Shown: piece after piece, positions 7,738-16,093 of the stretch
How the letters are laid out: the number at the start of each line of letters is the position of its first letter
Position numbering within the stretch: the stretch's first letter is position 1
Source of the DNA: Thermoplasmata archaeon
GTDB taxonomy: Archaea > Thermoplasmatota > Thermoplasmata > Thermoplasmatales > Thermoplasmataceae
NCBI GenBank assembly: GCA_021826795.1
Contig: JAKAYM010000002.1
Span: 1 to 39,496 of the forward strand
Length of the DNA stretch: 39,496 nt
Reading direction: 5' to 3'
The notes under the pieces: model-generated
What the model was told of the DNA's origin: nothing
Database searches by the model: none
What the model saw: only the letters and a program-made list of their open reading frames with translations
Position numbers and translations under genes: made by a program

Positions 7738-9615
7738 TTATTTCCCTTTCCATTCAACTTTTTCTTTATTCAGGAATGCTTTCTGTCCATTTTTAAAATC
7801 TTCTGATCCTGCATTTATGACCAGATAGCTGCCCGCGAGCCTCTCCAGATCTTTGAAATTCTCCTTGTATGCATTTATCAGCTTCTTTGTGTTTATGATA
7901 GACATAGGTGCGTTCTTTCTGATTTTTTCTGTAAACTCATAGATCATAAAGGGCAGCTGTTCTCTTGAAACAACAACATCCACGATGCCCAGACTGTTTG
8001 CCTGATTTGCATTGATCCATTCTGAAGTAAGAAGATACCTGAATAATTTTCTTCCTGTGAGTGCAATGCCGTATGAAGACGCTACAGGGGGCAGGGCGCC
8101 TATCAGTCCCTCTGGGACGGAAAATACTGATCTGTCACTGGCTATAACGATATCAAATAGCATATTGATTTCACAGCCTCCTCCAAAGGCAATACCGTCT
8201 ACCAGCGAAATTACAGGTTTGCTGGAGGATGTAATTGCATCAATCAGTGGATTGGCATATCTGTCGAGCCATATAGAAGCATCTATGGAGTTGTTCCATT
8301 CGCTCATCATCCTGATATCATCACCGGCTGAAAAGGACCTGCCGGATCCAGTTATTACAATGGATGTTACATTACCATCACTATTTGCTTTATCCAGTGC
8401 GATCCTTAATCCCTCCCACATTTCCTCGTTCAGTGCATTCAGAGCTTCCGGCCTGTTCATAGCTATGTATGCATATCTGTCTCTGCTGTAATACTTCACC
8501 GGGCCAAAATCTGATTCGCTGTAATTATACTTATAAAATCCAGACCCAGAAGCAACACCCACAGTATTGTTATCAACCATTTCCATGAGCCTGCTCCCGG
8601 GCTTAAATAGTATGTCTCCGTATTTTTTATAATTTTTGTCTAAATTTTCAACTATGTTCTTTATTCCGATACCGTCTGCAATGGCAAATATGCCTGTTGG
8701 TGATCCGTATTCTACTGTAAAGAATCTGTTTATAGAATCAAAATCAGAAATTTCAAGAAGGGCTGTTGCTGCATTTATCACAGGAGAGATAAGATCATAG
8801 GGATTCAATTTATACATCCCCTCATCAGGAAGAAGAGTGGTGACATTGCTGTAATCATAGAAACCGGTACCGGAGGATTTTCCAAACTTCTTATCTCTAT
8901 ACATAGTGTCAATCATATGGGGGACGCCGAAACCCATGATTTTATATTTCTCATATATTTTATCAATTCCATATAGATCTGCAAGCTGGAATATACCATT
9001 TTCAAAGCCCAGTCTAAATCTCAATAAAGCGTCAACTGTGGATACAGAAAAACCATCTTCCAGTACATGAAGAGCCGAATTTATGAAGGACAGTTGAAGC
9101 CGGTCTATAAGCTGCCTTCCTATATCCCTTTCTAACAGGATGTTGCTGAGACCCAGATATTCTAATAAATCTAGGCTCTTCCTGATTTTATCTGGATCAT
9201 AATTCTCCGGCGTCTGAATTTCCACCAAAGGTTTTGTGGAAAGATCTGGGAAATGTAAAATGGTGAAGTTTGATAAATTATTGCCTTTCAGTAAGGCTGG
9301 AATATCCTGAATAATTTCCGGAATGAGGTATAATACTCCTTTAAATGAATTATTTAACTTCCATAAAATTTCGTTATCTATTTCTATTCCATCCCCTGCA
9401 AAAAAGAAAATGAAATCCATGGAGAACATGTCTGTTAATTCAGTAGTGTATTTAATCGGATTCAATATTTCAGGTTGCTGACCACTGATGAATATATCCA
9501 GCACACCATTTGCACCTAAATACATAACTTCTATATCCTTTGATTTTAACAATCTACGGAGAAATTCACGATTACTATTTTTATCGTGGAAAACTATTCC
9601 TATTTTTCTACCCAT
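7738..9615 (-). CDS. Fused 3-hydroxyacyl-CoA dehydrogenase / enoyl-CoA hydratase
   Basis: This encodes 625 residues. Residues 1-165 stand where the Rossmann domain of 3-hydroxyacyl-CoA dehydrogenase belongs, but the first strand reads KIGIVFHDKNSN with no GxGxxG, so NAD binding is doubtful. The catalytic pair appears kept in ILHFPDLSTKPLVEI (H121, E132). Two helical HADH C-terminal repeats follow (about 166-255 and 272-360). Residues 373-625 form a crotonase domain with oxyanion blocks GRSFSAGDDI and IAFGGGCEINM and both general acid/base glutamates (E482, and E502 in SVPEGLIGALPP), so hydration of enoyl-CoA should work. This domain order (dehydrogenase then hydratase) is the usual archaeal fusion. 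The gene is first in an operon with the acyl-CoA dehydrogenase and divergent from the thiolase, together giving beta-oxidation steps 1 to 4. Confidence 0.85.
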   Translation of the reverse strand: MGRKIGIVFHDKNSNREFLRRLLKSKDIEVMYLGANGVLDIFISGQQPEILNPIKYTTELTDMFSMDFIFFFAGDGIEIDNEILWKLNNSFKGVLYLIPEIIQDIPALLKGNNLSNFTILHFPDLSTKPLVEIQTPENYDPDKIRKSLDLLEYLGLSNILLERDIGRQLIDRLQLSFINSALHVLEDGFSVSTVDALLRFRLGFENGIFQLADLYGIDKIYEKYKIMGFGVPHMIDTMYRDKKFGKSSGTGFYDYSNVTTLLPDEGMYKLNPYDLISPVINAATALLEISDFDSINRFFTVEYGSPTGIFAIADGIGIKNIVENLDKNYKKYGDILFKPGSRLMEMVDNNTVGVASGSGFYKYNYSESDFGPVKYYSRDRYAYIAMNRPEALNALNEEMWEGLRIALDKANSDGNVTSIVITGSGRSFSAGDDIRMMSEWNNSIDASIWLDRYANPLIDAITSSSKPVISLVDGIAFGGGCEINMLFDIVIASDRSVFSVPEGLIGALPPVASSYGIALTGRKLFRYLLTSEWINANQANSLGIVDVVVSREQLPFMIYEFTEKIRKNAPMSIINTKKLINAYKENFKDLERLAGSYLVINAGSEDFKNGQKAFLNKEKVEWKGK

Positions 9616-9797
9616 ATTGATATTATATCCAATATTCCCGGTCTAATATATTTTTGTACGGACACATAATGGTTATTCCCGATGCTCCAGCCTGCCAGTA
9701 ACATATTATCAGTAATATTTCAATTATTCCAGGATATCACTGTCATGATTTGTTCCCGGAAGAAAAATATAAAAACCCATCCACTATGTAACTGTAT
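9616..9797. promoter_or_regulatory. Divergent promoter region of the beta-oxidation genes
   Basis: For the thiolase, AAAATATAAAAA (9764-9775) is centred about 29 bases before ATG 9798, giving a leaderless or very short-leader mRNA. For the opposite operon, A/T-rich TATA-like stretches lie at 9641-9656 and 9625-9635. A short palindrome, ATATTA-TCAG-TAATAT (9703-9718), sits midway and could be an operator shared by both sides; its short arms make this weak. Confidence 0.4.
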
Positions 9798-10958
9798 ATG
9801 AACTATAATGTGCCAGATGTCTATATTATAGATGCAAAGAGAACACCTATCGGCAAAAGAAACGGAGCCCTGAAGGATATCCATCCCGTTGATCTGCTCG
9901 GCAATCTCGTCAGAGAAGTTCTGGACAACAGTACAATAGACCCAGAAAATGTAGATGAATTCATAACAGGCTGTGTGAGCCAGACAGGAAATCAGGGTGG
10001 AAACATAGCAAGAAATGCATGGCTCTCTGCTGGTCTACCGGAGGCGGTTCCCGGAGTATCAATTGACAGGCAGTGCGGTTCCAGCCTTCAGGCCCTCGAA
10101 TTCGCCAGAAATGGTATAATATCAGGGGATTATGACATTGCAATCGCCAGTGGTGTTGAATCCATGACAAGGGTTCCCATGCTGAGCACCATAGAAAAAG
10201 AAAATCCCATAACTGAAGGGCTGAAAAGGCGGTATAACCTCGGTGAAGAATGGTTCAGCCAGGCATATGGTGCAGAGCTTATAGCTAACAAATTCGGGAT
10301 CTCAAGAAAGGATATGGATCTGATGAGTTATGAAAGTCATATAAGGGCGTTCAGATCAAAAGAGCAATTCAAGAAGGAGATGATACCTGTAAAAGAACAT
10401 GGAAATATTGTTCTCGATTATGATCAGGGCGTAAGGGAAAAGCCCGACCTTGAAAAGATGAACGATTTACCTCCTGCCTTCTCCAATTTGAAAATGGTCA
10501 CAGCTGGAAACGCCAGCCAGATATCAGATGGTGCAAGTATGAGCATACTGGCATCGGAAGCTGCTGTAAATAAATACGGTTTAAGGCCCAGGGCAGTAAT
10601 CAAGAACGTTGCTGCTGTGGGGGTTGATCCTGTTACCATGCTGACAGGCCCGATTCCTGTTACTGAGAAGGTTCTAAAACGTACTGGATTGTCCATTGAT
10701 GATATAGATGTTTTCGAAGTGAACGAAGCCTTTGCATCCGTGGTTCTTGCATGGGAGAAGGAGCTTAAAGTTGATCATGATAAGGTCAATGTAAATGGAG
10801 GTGCAGTAGCACTGGGGCATCCATTGGGTGCAACCGGCACAAGAATAGTTTCAACAATGCTGAACATTATGGAAAATAAGAAATACAAATACGGATTGAT
10901 AGCCATATGCGAGGGCGGTGGAATGGCCAACGGTGCTATCATCGAGAGAATAGAATAA
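9798..10958 (+). CDS. Acetyl-CoA acetyltransferase / 3-ketoacyl-CoA thiolase
   Basis: This encodes 386 residues, a typical thiolase length. The nucleophilic cysteine is C93 in SIDRQCGSSLQA. The C-terminal active-site blocks are NGGAVALGHPLGATGTR (H341) and CEGGGMANG (C371), and NEAFA precedes them. The enzyme cleaves 3-ketoacyl-CoA with CoA, or condenses acetyl-CoA in reverse. No short partner protein or HMG-CoA synthase gene sits beside it, and its head-to-head position with acyl-CoA dehydrogenase and hydratase/dehydrogenase suggests degradation. A clear TATA-like box gives a leaderless start. Confidence 0.93.
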   Translation: MNYNVPDVYIIDAKRTPIGKRNGALKDIHPVDLLGNLVREVLDNSTIDPENVDEFITGCVSQTGNQGGNIARNAWLSAGLPEAVPGVSIDRQCGSSLQALEFARNGIISGDYDIAIASGVESMTRVPMLSTIEKENPITEGLKRRYNLGEEWFSQAYGAELIANKFGISRKDMDLMSYESHIRAFRSKEQFKKEMIPVKEHGNIVLDYDQGVREKPDLEKMNDLPPAFSNLKMVTAGNASQISDGASMSILASEAAVNKYGLRPRAVIKNVAAVGVDPVTMLTGPIPVTEKVLKRTGLSIDDIDVFEVNEAFASVVLAWEKELKVDHDKVNVNGGAVALGHPLGATGTRIVSTMLNIMENKKYKYGLIAICEGGGMANGAIIERIE

Positions 10959-11014
10959 AGGCATAACTTTGTAATTATAATAAAAAATAATTTTTTTCTA
11001 AATAATGAAGTTGA

Positions 11015-11356
11015 TTACAGATTAGATTCATCTAGATGTGCACTGACCATAATCCAGAACCCGCTATCAGCATTGGGAACGCCTTCCAAACCGGTCATAA
11101 AAGTATTTTCATCTCCCAGTGTAATGTAACCTTCATCTTTTGTGTCAGGATTGAATACAAGGATCAGGGCCAGCTTTCCTTTTTTATTTCTTAACACACA
11201 AACTTCAACAGGGGTATCACCTGGGAAATCGAATTGATTTTCTTCCTCCTGCAATGAGTCTATATATTCCTGAAGTGTACCTTTCCAGATTATCGCTTCG
11301 CCCTTCTCATCTACTTCTTTTACAATTTTCTGTTTCATTTCTTCCATTACATCCAT
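11015..11356 (-). CDS. Conserved-looking 113-residue protein of unknown function
   Basis: An acidic soluble protein starting MDVMEEMKQKIVKEVDEKGEAIIW, with a predicted alpha-beta core (PVEVCVLRNKKGKLALILVF ... YITLGDENTFMTGLEGV) and no signal or membrane segment. ATG 11356 is preferred because a TATATAAATA-like box at about 11381-11392 sits some 30 bases upstream; a second ATG three codons in (11347) is possible. It is convergent with the thiolase and divergent from the permease. The family is not recognised. Codon use and composition look like those of a real gene. Confidence 0.6.
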   Translation of the reverse strand: MDVMEEMKQKIVKEVDEKGEAIIWKGTLQEYIDSLQEEENQFDFPGDTPVEVCVLRNKKGKLALILVFNPDTKDEGYITLGDENTFMTGLEGVPNADSGFWIMVSAHLDESNL

Positions 11357-11585
11357 GCAATCCAGAAAACTATTGGAGATTCATATATAAATATAGCTTA
11401 TCCAGGAAAACTTTGTAGGTCACAGTCTATCAGCCTAATATAATGAAAGCCGGTCACAGGTGAATTAATATAAATATTTGTCGAGATAGAGAATATCTAT
11501 GAAGGAATAAAAAGGATATTGGGTCTATTAATTACATATCTTTTTCCTGAAAATATTCATTCCTTTCCAGTCAACTTAAATAATA

Positions 11586-13040
11586 ATGCACAATGAAAAT
11601 ATTATGGACAATACATTGAACAGAAATAGCATGACTTTCTGGGGCCTTGTATTCTATGCAATCATGGTTATTGCACCAGCAGGGCCCTTTGCTTTCACAG
11701 GTGCAACTGCAATGGAATATGCAGGGGAAACTGCACCTTTAACATTCCTGATCGGTGGTATAGCACTGTTCCTTGCTGTTATTGCTGTTTACATTTATTC
11801 TGAAAAAATCAGCAATGCCGGTGGTTATTACAAATATGTAGAAGTCGCAACCCACAGTAAATACCTCAGCAAAAGTGTTGGATTTTATTACCTCTTCGTG
11901 GTGCTCAGCAGTATTATAGGTTCCAGTGTATTACTGGGATGGTTTCTGTATATAGGTTTAGAGGTTATGCTCGGTTACACACTTCCATTTGTCTTTGTAG
12001 TAATAGTTTCATTCATAACACCGGTTATTTACCTGATAGTCGGAATACTGTCCCTGAATTACAGTCAGAAGATAGCGATAATCATGGGTTTATTTGACCT
12101 GGTATTCTTCCTGGGGTTATCCATAGCAATAATAGTAAAATCACCCTATAACGGTGTACAGTATTTCAATATATTCAATTCAACCGATGGCCTGCATGGC
12201 TTCTTCCTGGGCATGGTAACAGGCGGGTTTGTAGCATTCTCAGGATACGGTTCCATAGTAGTTCTTGCCGAGGAAACGAAGACCCCCGGGCGTACAATCA
12301 AAAAAGCTATTGTCACATCACTGCTCATAATGATTGCATATGATACCTTTGTTATTTATGCAAACGTGGGTGGCCTGGGTCCAAATCTTCCTGCCGGGCT
12401 TGCATATTTTGCTCCGGGGCTCTATGTAACAGACAGTTACTATGGAATCTATGTTACACTGGCTGCATTCAGCATTTTCCTGGTTTCAGCACTGATATCC
12501 ACGGTTATATTCGGAAACAGTGCAGCAAGGGAATTGTATTCTTTATCAAGGGATGGAATACTCCCGAAGGTATTTACCAGAATACATAAAAAATATAAGA
12601 GTCCATACATGGCTGTCATAGCTGTTTTTATTGTCGCACTTGCGGGAATCAGTCTCGGGCTGATACCACTGGTATATTACTACGGAGAGAATAATGGATT
12701 ATTTGATCTGCTGGTCATAAATTCTATTATAGGTTCAGTGTTCACCCTTAGTTACCATATTATAGTTAATGAAACACTGCCTGTATTCATGCATCACCTC
12801 AAACAGCTCAACCCTGTAACACATATTCTGGCGCCCAGTGTTGCATCCATCATAATCGGCATAGCAATATACTATTCATTGATAGACCTGGTATGGCCGC
12901 TTTCATCTGCATACATATTCCTGCCCGGACTTGTTATCCTGGCCGTTGTAATCACTTACTATATGAGGCACAATAATGTTAAGATGGATACAATAGATGA
13001 GGAAAATGAAAAACGTGCAAAGAGGCGTGTAGAACAATAG
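11586..13040 (+). CDS. APC-superfamily amino acid permease
   Basis: This encodes 484 residues with about 12 hydrophobic helices and a charged C-terminal tail (NEKRAKRRVEQ). The first helix begins SMTFWGLVFYAIMVIAPAGPFAFTGATA, the pattern of amino acid/polyamine/organocation transporters, and is followed by SNAGGYYKYVEVA and later FSGYGSIVVLAEETKTPGRTIKKA, the conserved loop between helices 6 and 7. It would move amino acids by proton symport or exchange across the cell membrane. TTAAATAAT lies directly before ATG 11586, so transcription may instead begin near the in-frame ATG at 11604, 24 bases from that box, giving 478 residues. It is monocistronic and its substrate is unknown. It is related to the permease at 18873. 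Confidence 0.88.
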   Translation: MHNENIMDNTLNRNSMTFWGLVFYAIMVIAPAGPFAFTGATAMEYAGETAPLTFLIGGIALFLAVIAVYIYSEKISNAGGYYKYVEVATHSKYLSKSVGFYYLFVVLSSIIGSSVLLGWFLYIGLEVMLGYTLPFVFVVIVSFITPVIYLIVGILSLNYSQKIAIIMGLFDLVFFLGLSIAIIVKSPYNGVQYFNIFNSTDGLHGFFLGMVTGGFVAFSGYGSIVVLAEETKTPGRTIKKAIVTSLLIMIAYDTFVIYANVGGLGPNLPAGLAYFAPGLYVTDSYYGIYVTLAAFSIFLVSALISTVIFGNSAARELYSLSRDGILPKVFTRIHKKYKSPYMAVIAVFIVALAGISLGLIPLVYYYGENNGLFDLLVINSIIGSVFTLSYHIIVNETLPVFMHHLKQLNPVTHILAPSVASIIIGIAIYYSLIDLVWPLSSAYIFLPGLVILAVVITYYMRHNNVKMDTIDEENEKRAKRRVEQ

Positions 13041-13197
13041 ATGACACGTTATCAGAAACATCATATTTATTGTTTTTATTTACCAATTTATCGTGTAAAT
13101 GGTATATTAGATCTTATGTTATAAAGAAAGCTACGCTAAATCATGATAGATCCAGGAATTAGATTTTGAATTATATGGGTATCGATACTACAGCGGT

Positions 13198-13224
13198 GAT
13201 GATAATATACAAATTATCGTTTTT
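13198..13224 (+). terminator. Hairpin plus T-run downstream of the permease gene
   Basis: GATGATAAT (13198-13206) can pair with ATTATCGTT (13213-13221, two G-T pairs) around a 6-base loop, and TTTTT at 13220-13224 follows. It lies 158 bases after the permease stop. A nearer oligo-T stretch, TTGTTTTTATTT (about 13071-13082), may be the main stop signal. Confidence 0.35.
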
Positions 13225-13330
13225 AAATAAAGGAATTTAGGCAATATATAACAAATTGAATGCATGTTGTTTGAAGATTTTTCATGAGTAGCGTGTAATA
13301 GGGTGAAGACCGAAAATTGAAGTATGAAGT

Positions 13331-13350
13331 TCCGGGTATCAAACCCCGGA
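13331..13350 (-). terminator. GC-rich hairpin just after the minus-strand gene
   Basis: TCCGGG (13331-13336) pairs with CCCGGA (13345-13350) around an 8-base loop. It begins 6 bases beyond the stop codon of the gene at 13356 when read on the minus strand, and it is the only GC-rich stem nearby. Confidence 0.4.
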
Positions 13351-13355
13351 GGAAG

Positions 13356-13964
13356 TCACTGTAAGTACCATAATTCACTTAAATTATTCACATATTTCTT
13401 ATCCTTTTTATTTTCCAGGGAAACATATCTAGCCATTGGTGGCTGTCCGTGAGCGACACTCATGCACATATTATCAATTTCTTTCGGGCCATCTATAAAT
13501 TCTCTTATCCATCCCTGCAAAAATAGGTTTGGAGGGTCAAAATGGCTTTCACCATGGTAGGCATATGCCTGTTCAATTAGGAGCAATTGATGTAGAATTC
13601 CAATCGTCATAATATCATTCAAATAAAATCTGAAAGTTTCATTCTGCAGGGTTTGTAATGTATGCAGTGGGTCTTCACCATAGTATATTGAATCGAATGC
13701 TTTAAGCAGTTCTTCTTTAAGATCAGGCCTGCTTTTAGACCTTAAATTAACGTCAATTAAAATCCTGAGATGATTCGGCCTGAATCTTTCTGATCCTGAT
13801 TGAAGCCATATTTGAAAATTTTTTGAGGAGTCATAATCACTGAACTTCCCGGATAATTTAGATGGCCTGGTGATAAATACGATAATACCTTTTTCTGAAT
13901 ACACTGTGCATTCTTTATCATATTCTAGTTCTTTAACAAGCTCGAAAGCGTGCTTATAGTCCAT
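13356..13964 (-). CDS. Unknown protein next to DNA methyltransferases, possible restriction partner
   Basis: This encodes 202 residues from ATG 13964; a TTG at 13982 would add six. It is a soluble mixed alpha-beta protein. Striking stretches are RFRPNHLRILIDVNLR, a Leu/Ile-rich helix TIGILHQLLLIEQAYAYHGES, then HFDPPNLFLQGWIREFIDGPKEIDN. These read like a conserved family that I cannot name. It is divergent from the ribbon-helix-helix regulator and methyltransferase, sharing a 64-base promoter region (measured to the TTG) with a palindrome. A role as cognate endonuclease or accessory subunit is inference from position alone; no clear PD-(D/E)xK, HNH, GIY-YIG or PLD motif is visible. A GC-rich hairpin follows its stop. 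Confidence 0.65.
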   Translation of the reverse strand: MDYKHAFELVKELEYDKECTVYSEKGIIVFITRPSKLSGKFSDYDSSKNFQIWLQSGSERFRPNHLRILIDVNLRSKSRPDLKEELLKAFDSIYYGEDPLHTLQTLQNETFRFYLNDIMTIGILHQLLLIEQAYAYHGESHFDPPNLFLQGWIREFIDGPKEIDNMCMSVAHGQPPMARYVSLENKKDKKYVNNLSELWYLQ

Positions 13965-14004
13965 GATATGGTATATGGTCAAGCATTTGAAAATTTAGAA
14001 TTTA

Positions 14005-14020
14005 TATGTATAAATACATA
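14005..14020. promoter_or_regulatory. Palindrome TATGTAT-AA-ATACATA in divergent promoter
   Basis: Perfect 7-base arms (14005-14011 and 14014-14020) lie between the starts of the unknown minus-strand gene and the ribbon-helix-helix gene, overlapping the TATA-like sequences for both directions. It is a plausible binding site for the ribbon-helix-helix protein, giving joint control of both sides. It is A/T-rich, so it could also be ordinary promoter sequence. Confidence 0.4.
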
Positions 14021-14046
14021 TTTATATGGATTATGATTCTCATAAC

Positions 14047-14190
14047 ATGCGCAGAACCCAGAAGATAACCATTACACTGGACATCGATACTCTTGAGAAG
14101 TTCAGGAAAGTATGCAAAGAAGAGGACTCAAAGGTCTCTACAAAAATCAATTCACTGATCAGAAGCTGGCTTGAAAGGAGAGTGTATTAA
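14047..14190 (+). CDS. Ribbon-helix-helix DNA-binding protein, 47 residues
   Basis: Starting at ATG 14047, this short frame begins MRRTQKITITLDIDTLEKF and ends SLIRSWLERRVY. An N-terminal beta strand (KITITLDID) followed by two amphipathic helices is the CopG/Arc ribbon-helix-helix plan, and the basic N-terminus fits DNA contact. Such proteins act as dimers that repress their own operon, like control proteins of modification systems or antitoxins. Its stop overlaps the methyltransferase start (TAATG at 14188-14192), so the two are co-translated. The likely target is the palindrome at 14005-14020. Confidence 0.75.
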   Translation: MRRTQKITITLDIDTLEKFRKVCKEEDSKVSTKINSLIRSWLERRVY

Positions 14191-15113
14191 TGGAATTTAA
14201 GGAAATGAAGAAAATTACTATGACCGATTATGATAACTTTATCCAAAGAAATAAGGAAATCGTGATAGAAGATCAGCATATAGGAATTGGAGGCGAAATC
14301 AAAATTAAGGAACTCCAACCAGAGAATTTTAAATTGGAAATTGAAAATATCTGGAGCTTTCCAGATCGCGGGAAATGGGCATCCCATTACCTGAATGCCA
14401 AATACCGGGGAAATTATGCACCACAGGTACCCAGAAATGTTATATTAAGGTATTCGGCAGAAAATGATACAATTCTTGATCCCTTTCTTGGCTCCGGCAC
14501 TACCCTGATAGAAGCAAAGCTTCTTAACAGGCATGGTATAGGAATAGATATCAATAAAGGCTCTGCAATGCTAGCAATGGACAGGCTCAATTTTGAATCT
14601 GAAGGTGTTAATACACCGGATCAGGATATTTACGATGGAGATGCCAGAAATATGGATAAGATCTCCGATGGTTCTGTGGATCTGGTTATAACACATCCTC
14701 CATATGCAAATATCATATCCTATTCGAAAAATAATAAAATAGAAGGAGACCTCTCCGGAATAACATCTCTGGATGAATATTATGATCAAATGAGAACCGT
14801 GTCTTCCGAAATATTCCGTGTATTAAAAGAGGGAAAATATTGTGCCATACTAATCGGTGATTCCAGGAAATACAAACATCAAATACCGCTGTCCTTCAGG
14901 ATTATGGACATATTTCTGGAGCAGGGGTTTATCCTGAAAGAAGATATAATAAAAATTCAGCACAATACAAGGACAAGGCAGTACTGGGAAAAGGCATCCA
15001 TAGAAAAGAATTTCCTGCTACTTGCCTATGAACATTTATTTGTCTTCAGGAAACCTGAAGAAAAAGGTACCGCAATATACAAATACAGTACGAAGAAAGT
15101 CAATAATTTGTGA
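14190..15113 (+). CDS. DNA methyltransferase, N4-cytosine or N6-adenine type
   Basis: This encodes 307 residues. The AdoMet-binding motif I is LDPFLGSGTTLIEA (96-109) and catalytic motif IV is VITHPPYANI (166-175); with I before IV the order is gamma-like. A preceding IWSFPDRGKWASHYLNAKYRG block (53-73) is typical of archaeal and bacterial enzymes of this type and may help in binding. HPPY rather than DPPY or SPPY leaves the choice between N4-cytosine and N6-adenine open. ATG 14190 is preceded by AAGGAGAG. The gene is translationally coupled to the ribbon-helix-helix gene and overlaps the end of the opposing D12 methyltransferase by 14 bases. It probably modifies DNA for protection or epigenetic control. 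Confidence 0.88.
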   Translation: MEFKEMKKITMTDYDNFIQRNKEIVIEDQHIGIGGEIKIKELQPENFKLEIENIWSFPDRGKWASHYLNAKYRGNYAPQVPRNVILRYSAENDTILDPFLGSGTTLIEAKLLNRHGIGIDINKGSAMLAMDRLNFESEGVNTPDQDIYDGDARNMDKISDGSVDLVITHPPYANIISYSKNNKIEGDLSGITSLDEYYDQMRTVSSEIFRVLKEGKYCAILIGDSRKYKHQIPLSFRIMDIFLEQGFILKEDIIKIQHNTRTRQYWEKASIEKNFLLLAYEHLFVFRKPEEKGTAIYKYSTKKVNNL

Positions 15114-15957
15114 TGATCAATTCCTTTGCCCCAGTTCTGCCGGTTCCAACTGAATTGATGTATCTCTTGGCATCAACAGTTATTATATTGAAGTCACTAT
15201 AAAGTTCACGAATCTCCTCTGAGTACGAGTTACTTAGCATAACCTTTACATCCCTTTGAGTTAGACTTCTGAAAACATTGAATAACCTTAATTGTTCATT
15301 GAAGTTAAAACCCTGGTAAGTATATCCGGTAAAGGAGGATGTTTTATTCAATGGCTGGTATGGTGGATCAAAGTATACAAAATCGTTTTTTTCTGCACTA
15401 TCAACACAAATTTCAAAATCAACGCTTTCAATCTGTACATCCTTGAGCATGGCACTGAAATTGTAGAGATTATCGCTGTCGATCATCTTTACAGTTTTAT
15501 ATTTTCCATATGGGACGTTAAATTTTGATGAGGAATTTACCCTCCATAAGCCATTATAACTATGCTTGTTGAGATAAATAAATAGAATAGATCTTTCCAG
15601 TGAAAAGTCAGGATTGCCAACAATTTCATTGAATCGTGCTCTATTGGAATAATAAGTATCCTTGTCATTTGTTAACTTCAGTTCCTCCATCCGTGTAATA
15701 AACTTACTAGGGCACTGCTTTATTACATTGTAAAAGTTAATCAATTCTGGATTTAAATCGGACACCACTGCACTTTTAATCATTCCATGATTGTACAAAT
15801 TAACAAGAAAGGATGCACCTCCAAGGAAAGGCTCAAAGTACTTCTCAAAATAGCCAGGAATCCTGCTGTAAAGTGCGTCGTTCAACTGCCTCTTACCACC
15901 TGCCCATTTTAACAATGGTTTTATGTTTTCACGTTGCAATGAATCTTCTTTAAGCAT
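15100..15957 (-). CDS. DNA adenine methyltransferase, D12 class (Dam/DpnM-like)
   Basis: This encodes 285 residues. Motif X/AdoMet is LLKWAGGKRQL (15-25), motif I is FEPFLGGASFLVNLY (41-55) and motif IV is DFVYFDPPY (192-200). Between them is SYNGLWRVNSSSKFNVPYGKY, the block of Dam and DpnM enzymes that contacts the target. It methylates N6 of adenine in a short palindrome; GATC is common for this class but cannot be read from sequence. It is convergent with the preceding methyltransferase, with a 14-base overlap of coding ends. Two methylases of different classes side by side recall DpnII-type restriction systems, which pair a D12 enzyme with a second methylase. Confidence 0.92.
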   Translation of the reverse strand: MLKEDSLQRENIKPLLKWAGGKRQLNDALYSRIPGYFEKYFEPFLGGASFLVNLYNHGMIKSAVVSDLNPELINFYNVIKQCPSKFITRMEELKLTNDKDTYYSNRARFNEIVGNPDFSLERSILFIYLNKHSYNGLWRVNSSSKFNVPYGKYKTVKMIDSDNLYNFSAMLKDVQIESVDFEICVDSAEKNDFVYFDPPYQPLNKTSSFTGYTYQGFNFNEQLRLFNVFRSLTQRDVKVMLSNSYSEEIRELYSDFNIITVDAKRYINSVGTGRTGAKELIITNY

Positions 15958-16093
15958 TGCTATTACATTAAAGGTAAACTATTAAATTTTACGTTAAGGA
16001 AACACCTCGACTGGAATCGAACTATAAAGATTGGAAAATTTACTGCTGTTCATGACCTGGATATAGTTCATTTGTGTTCAATCTGGATACGAT

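Larger units (their letters stand above)
13041..13355. other. Convergent intergenic region, no gene found
   Basis: The 315 bases separate the permease stop from the stop of the minus-strand unknown gene. Two hairpins and several T-runs are present, but no open frame with protein-like content. A small RNA cannot be excluded: an ATATATAAC box near 13243 is followed by a less AT-rich stretch ending in the 13331-13350 hairpin. Confidence 0.35.

Noticed and set aside
11604..11606. Alternative leaderless start of the permease
   Set aside because: Plausible by TATA spacing but not decisive; kept as a note and the longer frame reported.
13331..13352. T-arm-like stem that might be the end of a tRNA
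   Set aside because: The loop does not fit a tRNA T-loop, and no acceptor or anticodon stem is found on either strand.
13196..13355. GTGATGA resembling a box C, and GGAGGAAGTC resembling a conserved RNase P block, suggesting a structured RNA
   Set aside because: No matching D box or second motif set, and the RNase P block has the wrong number of A residues and lacks the partner block.
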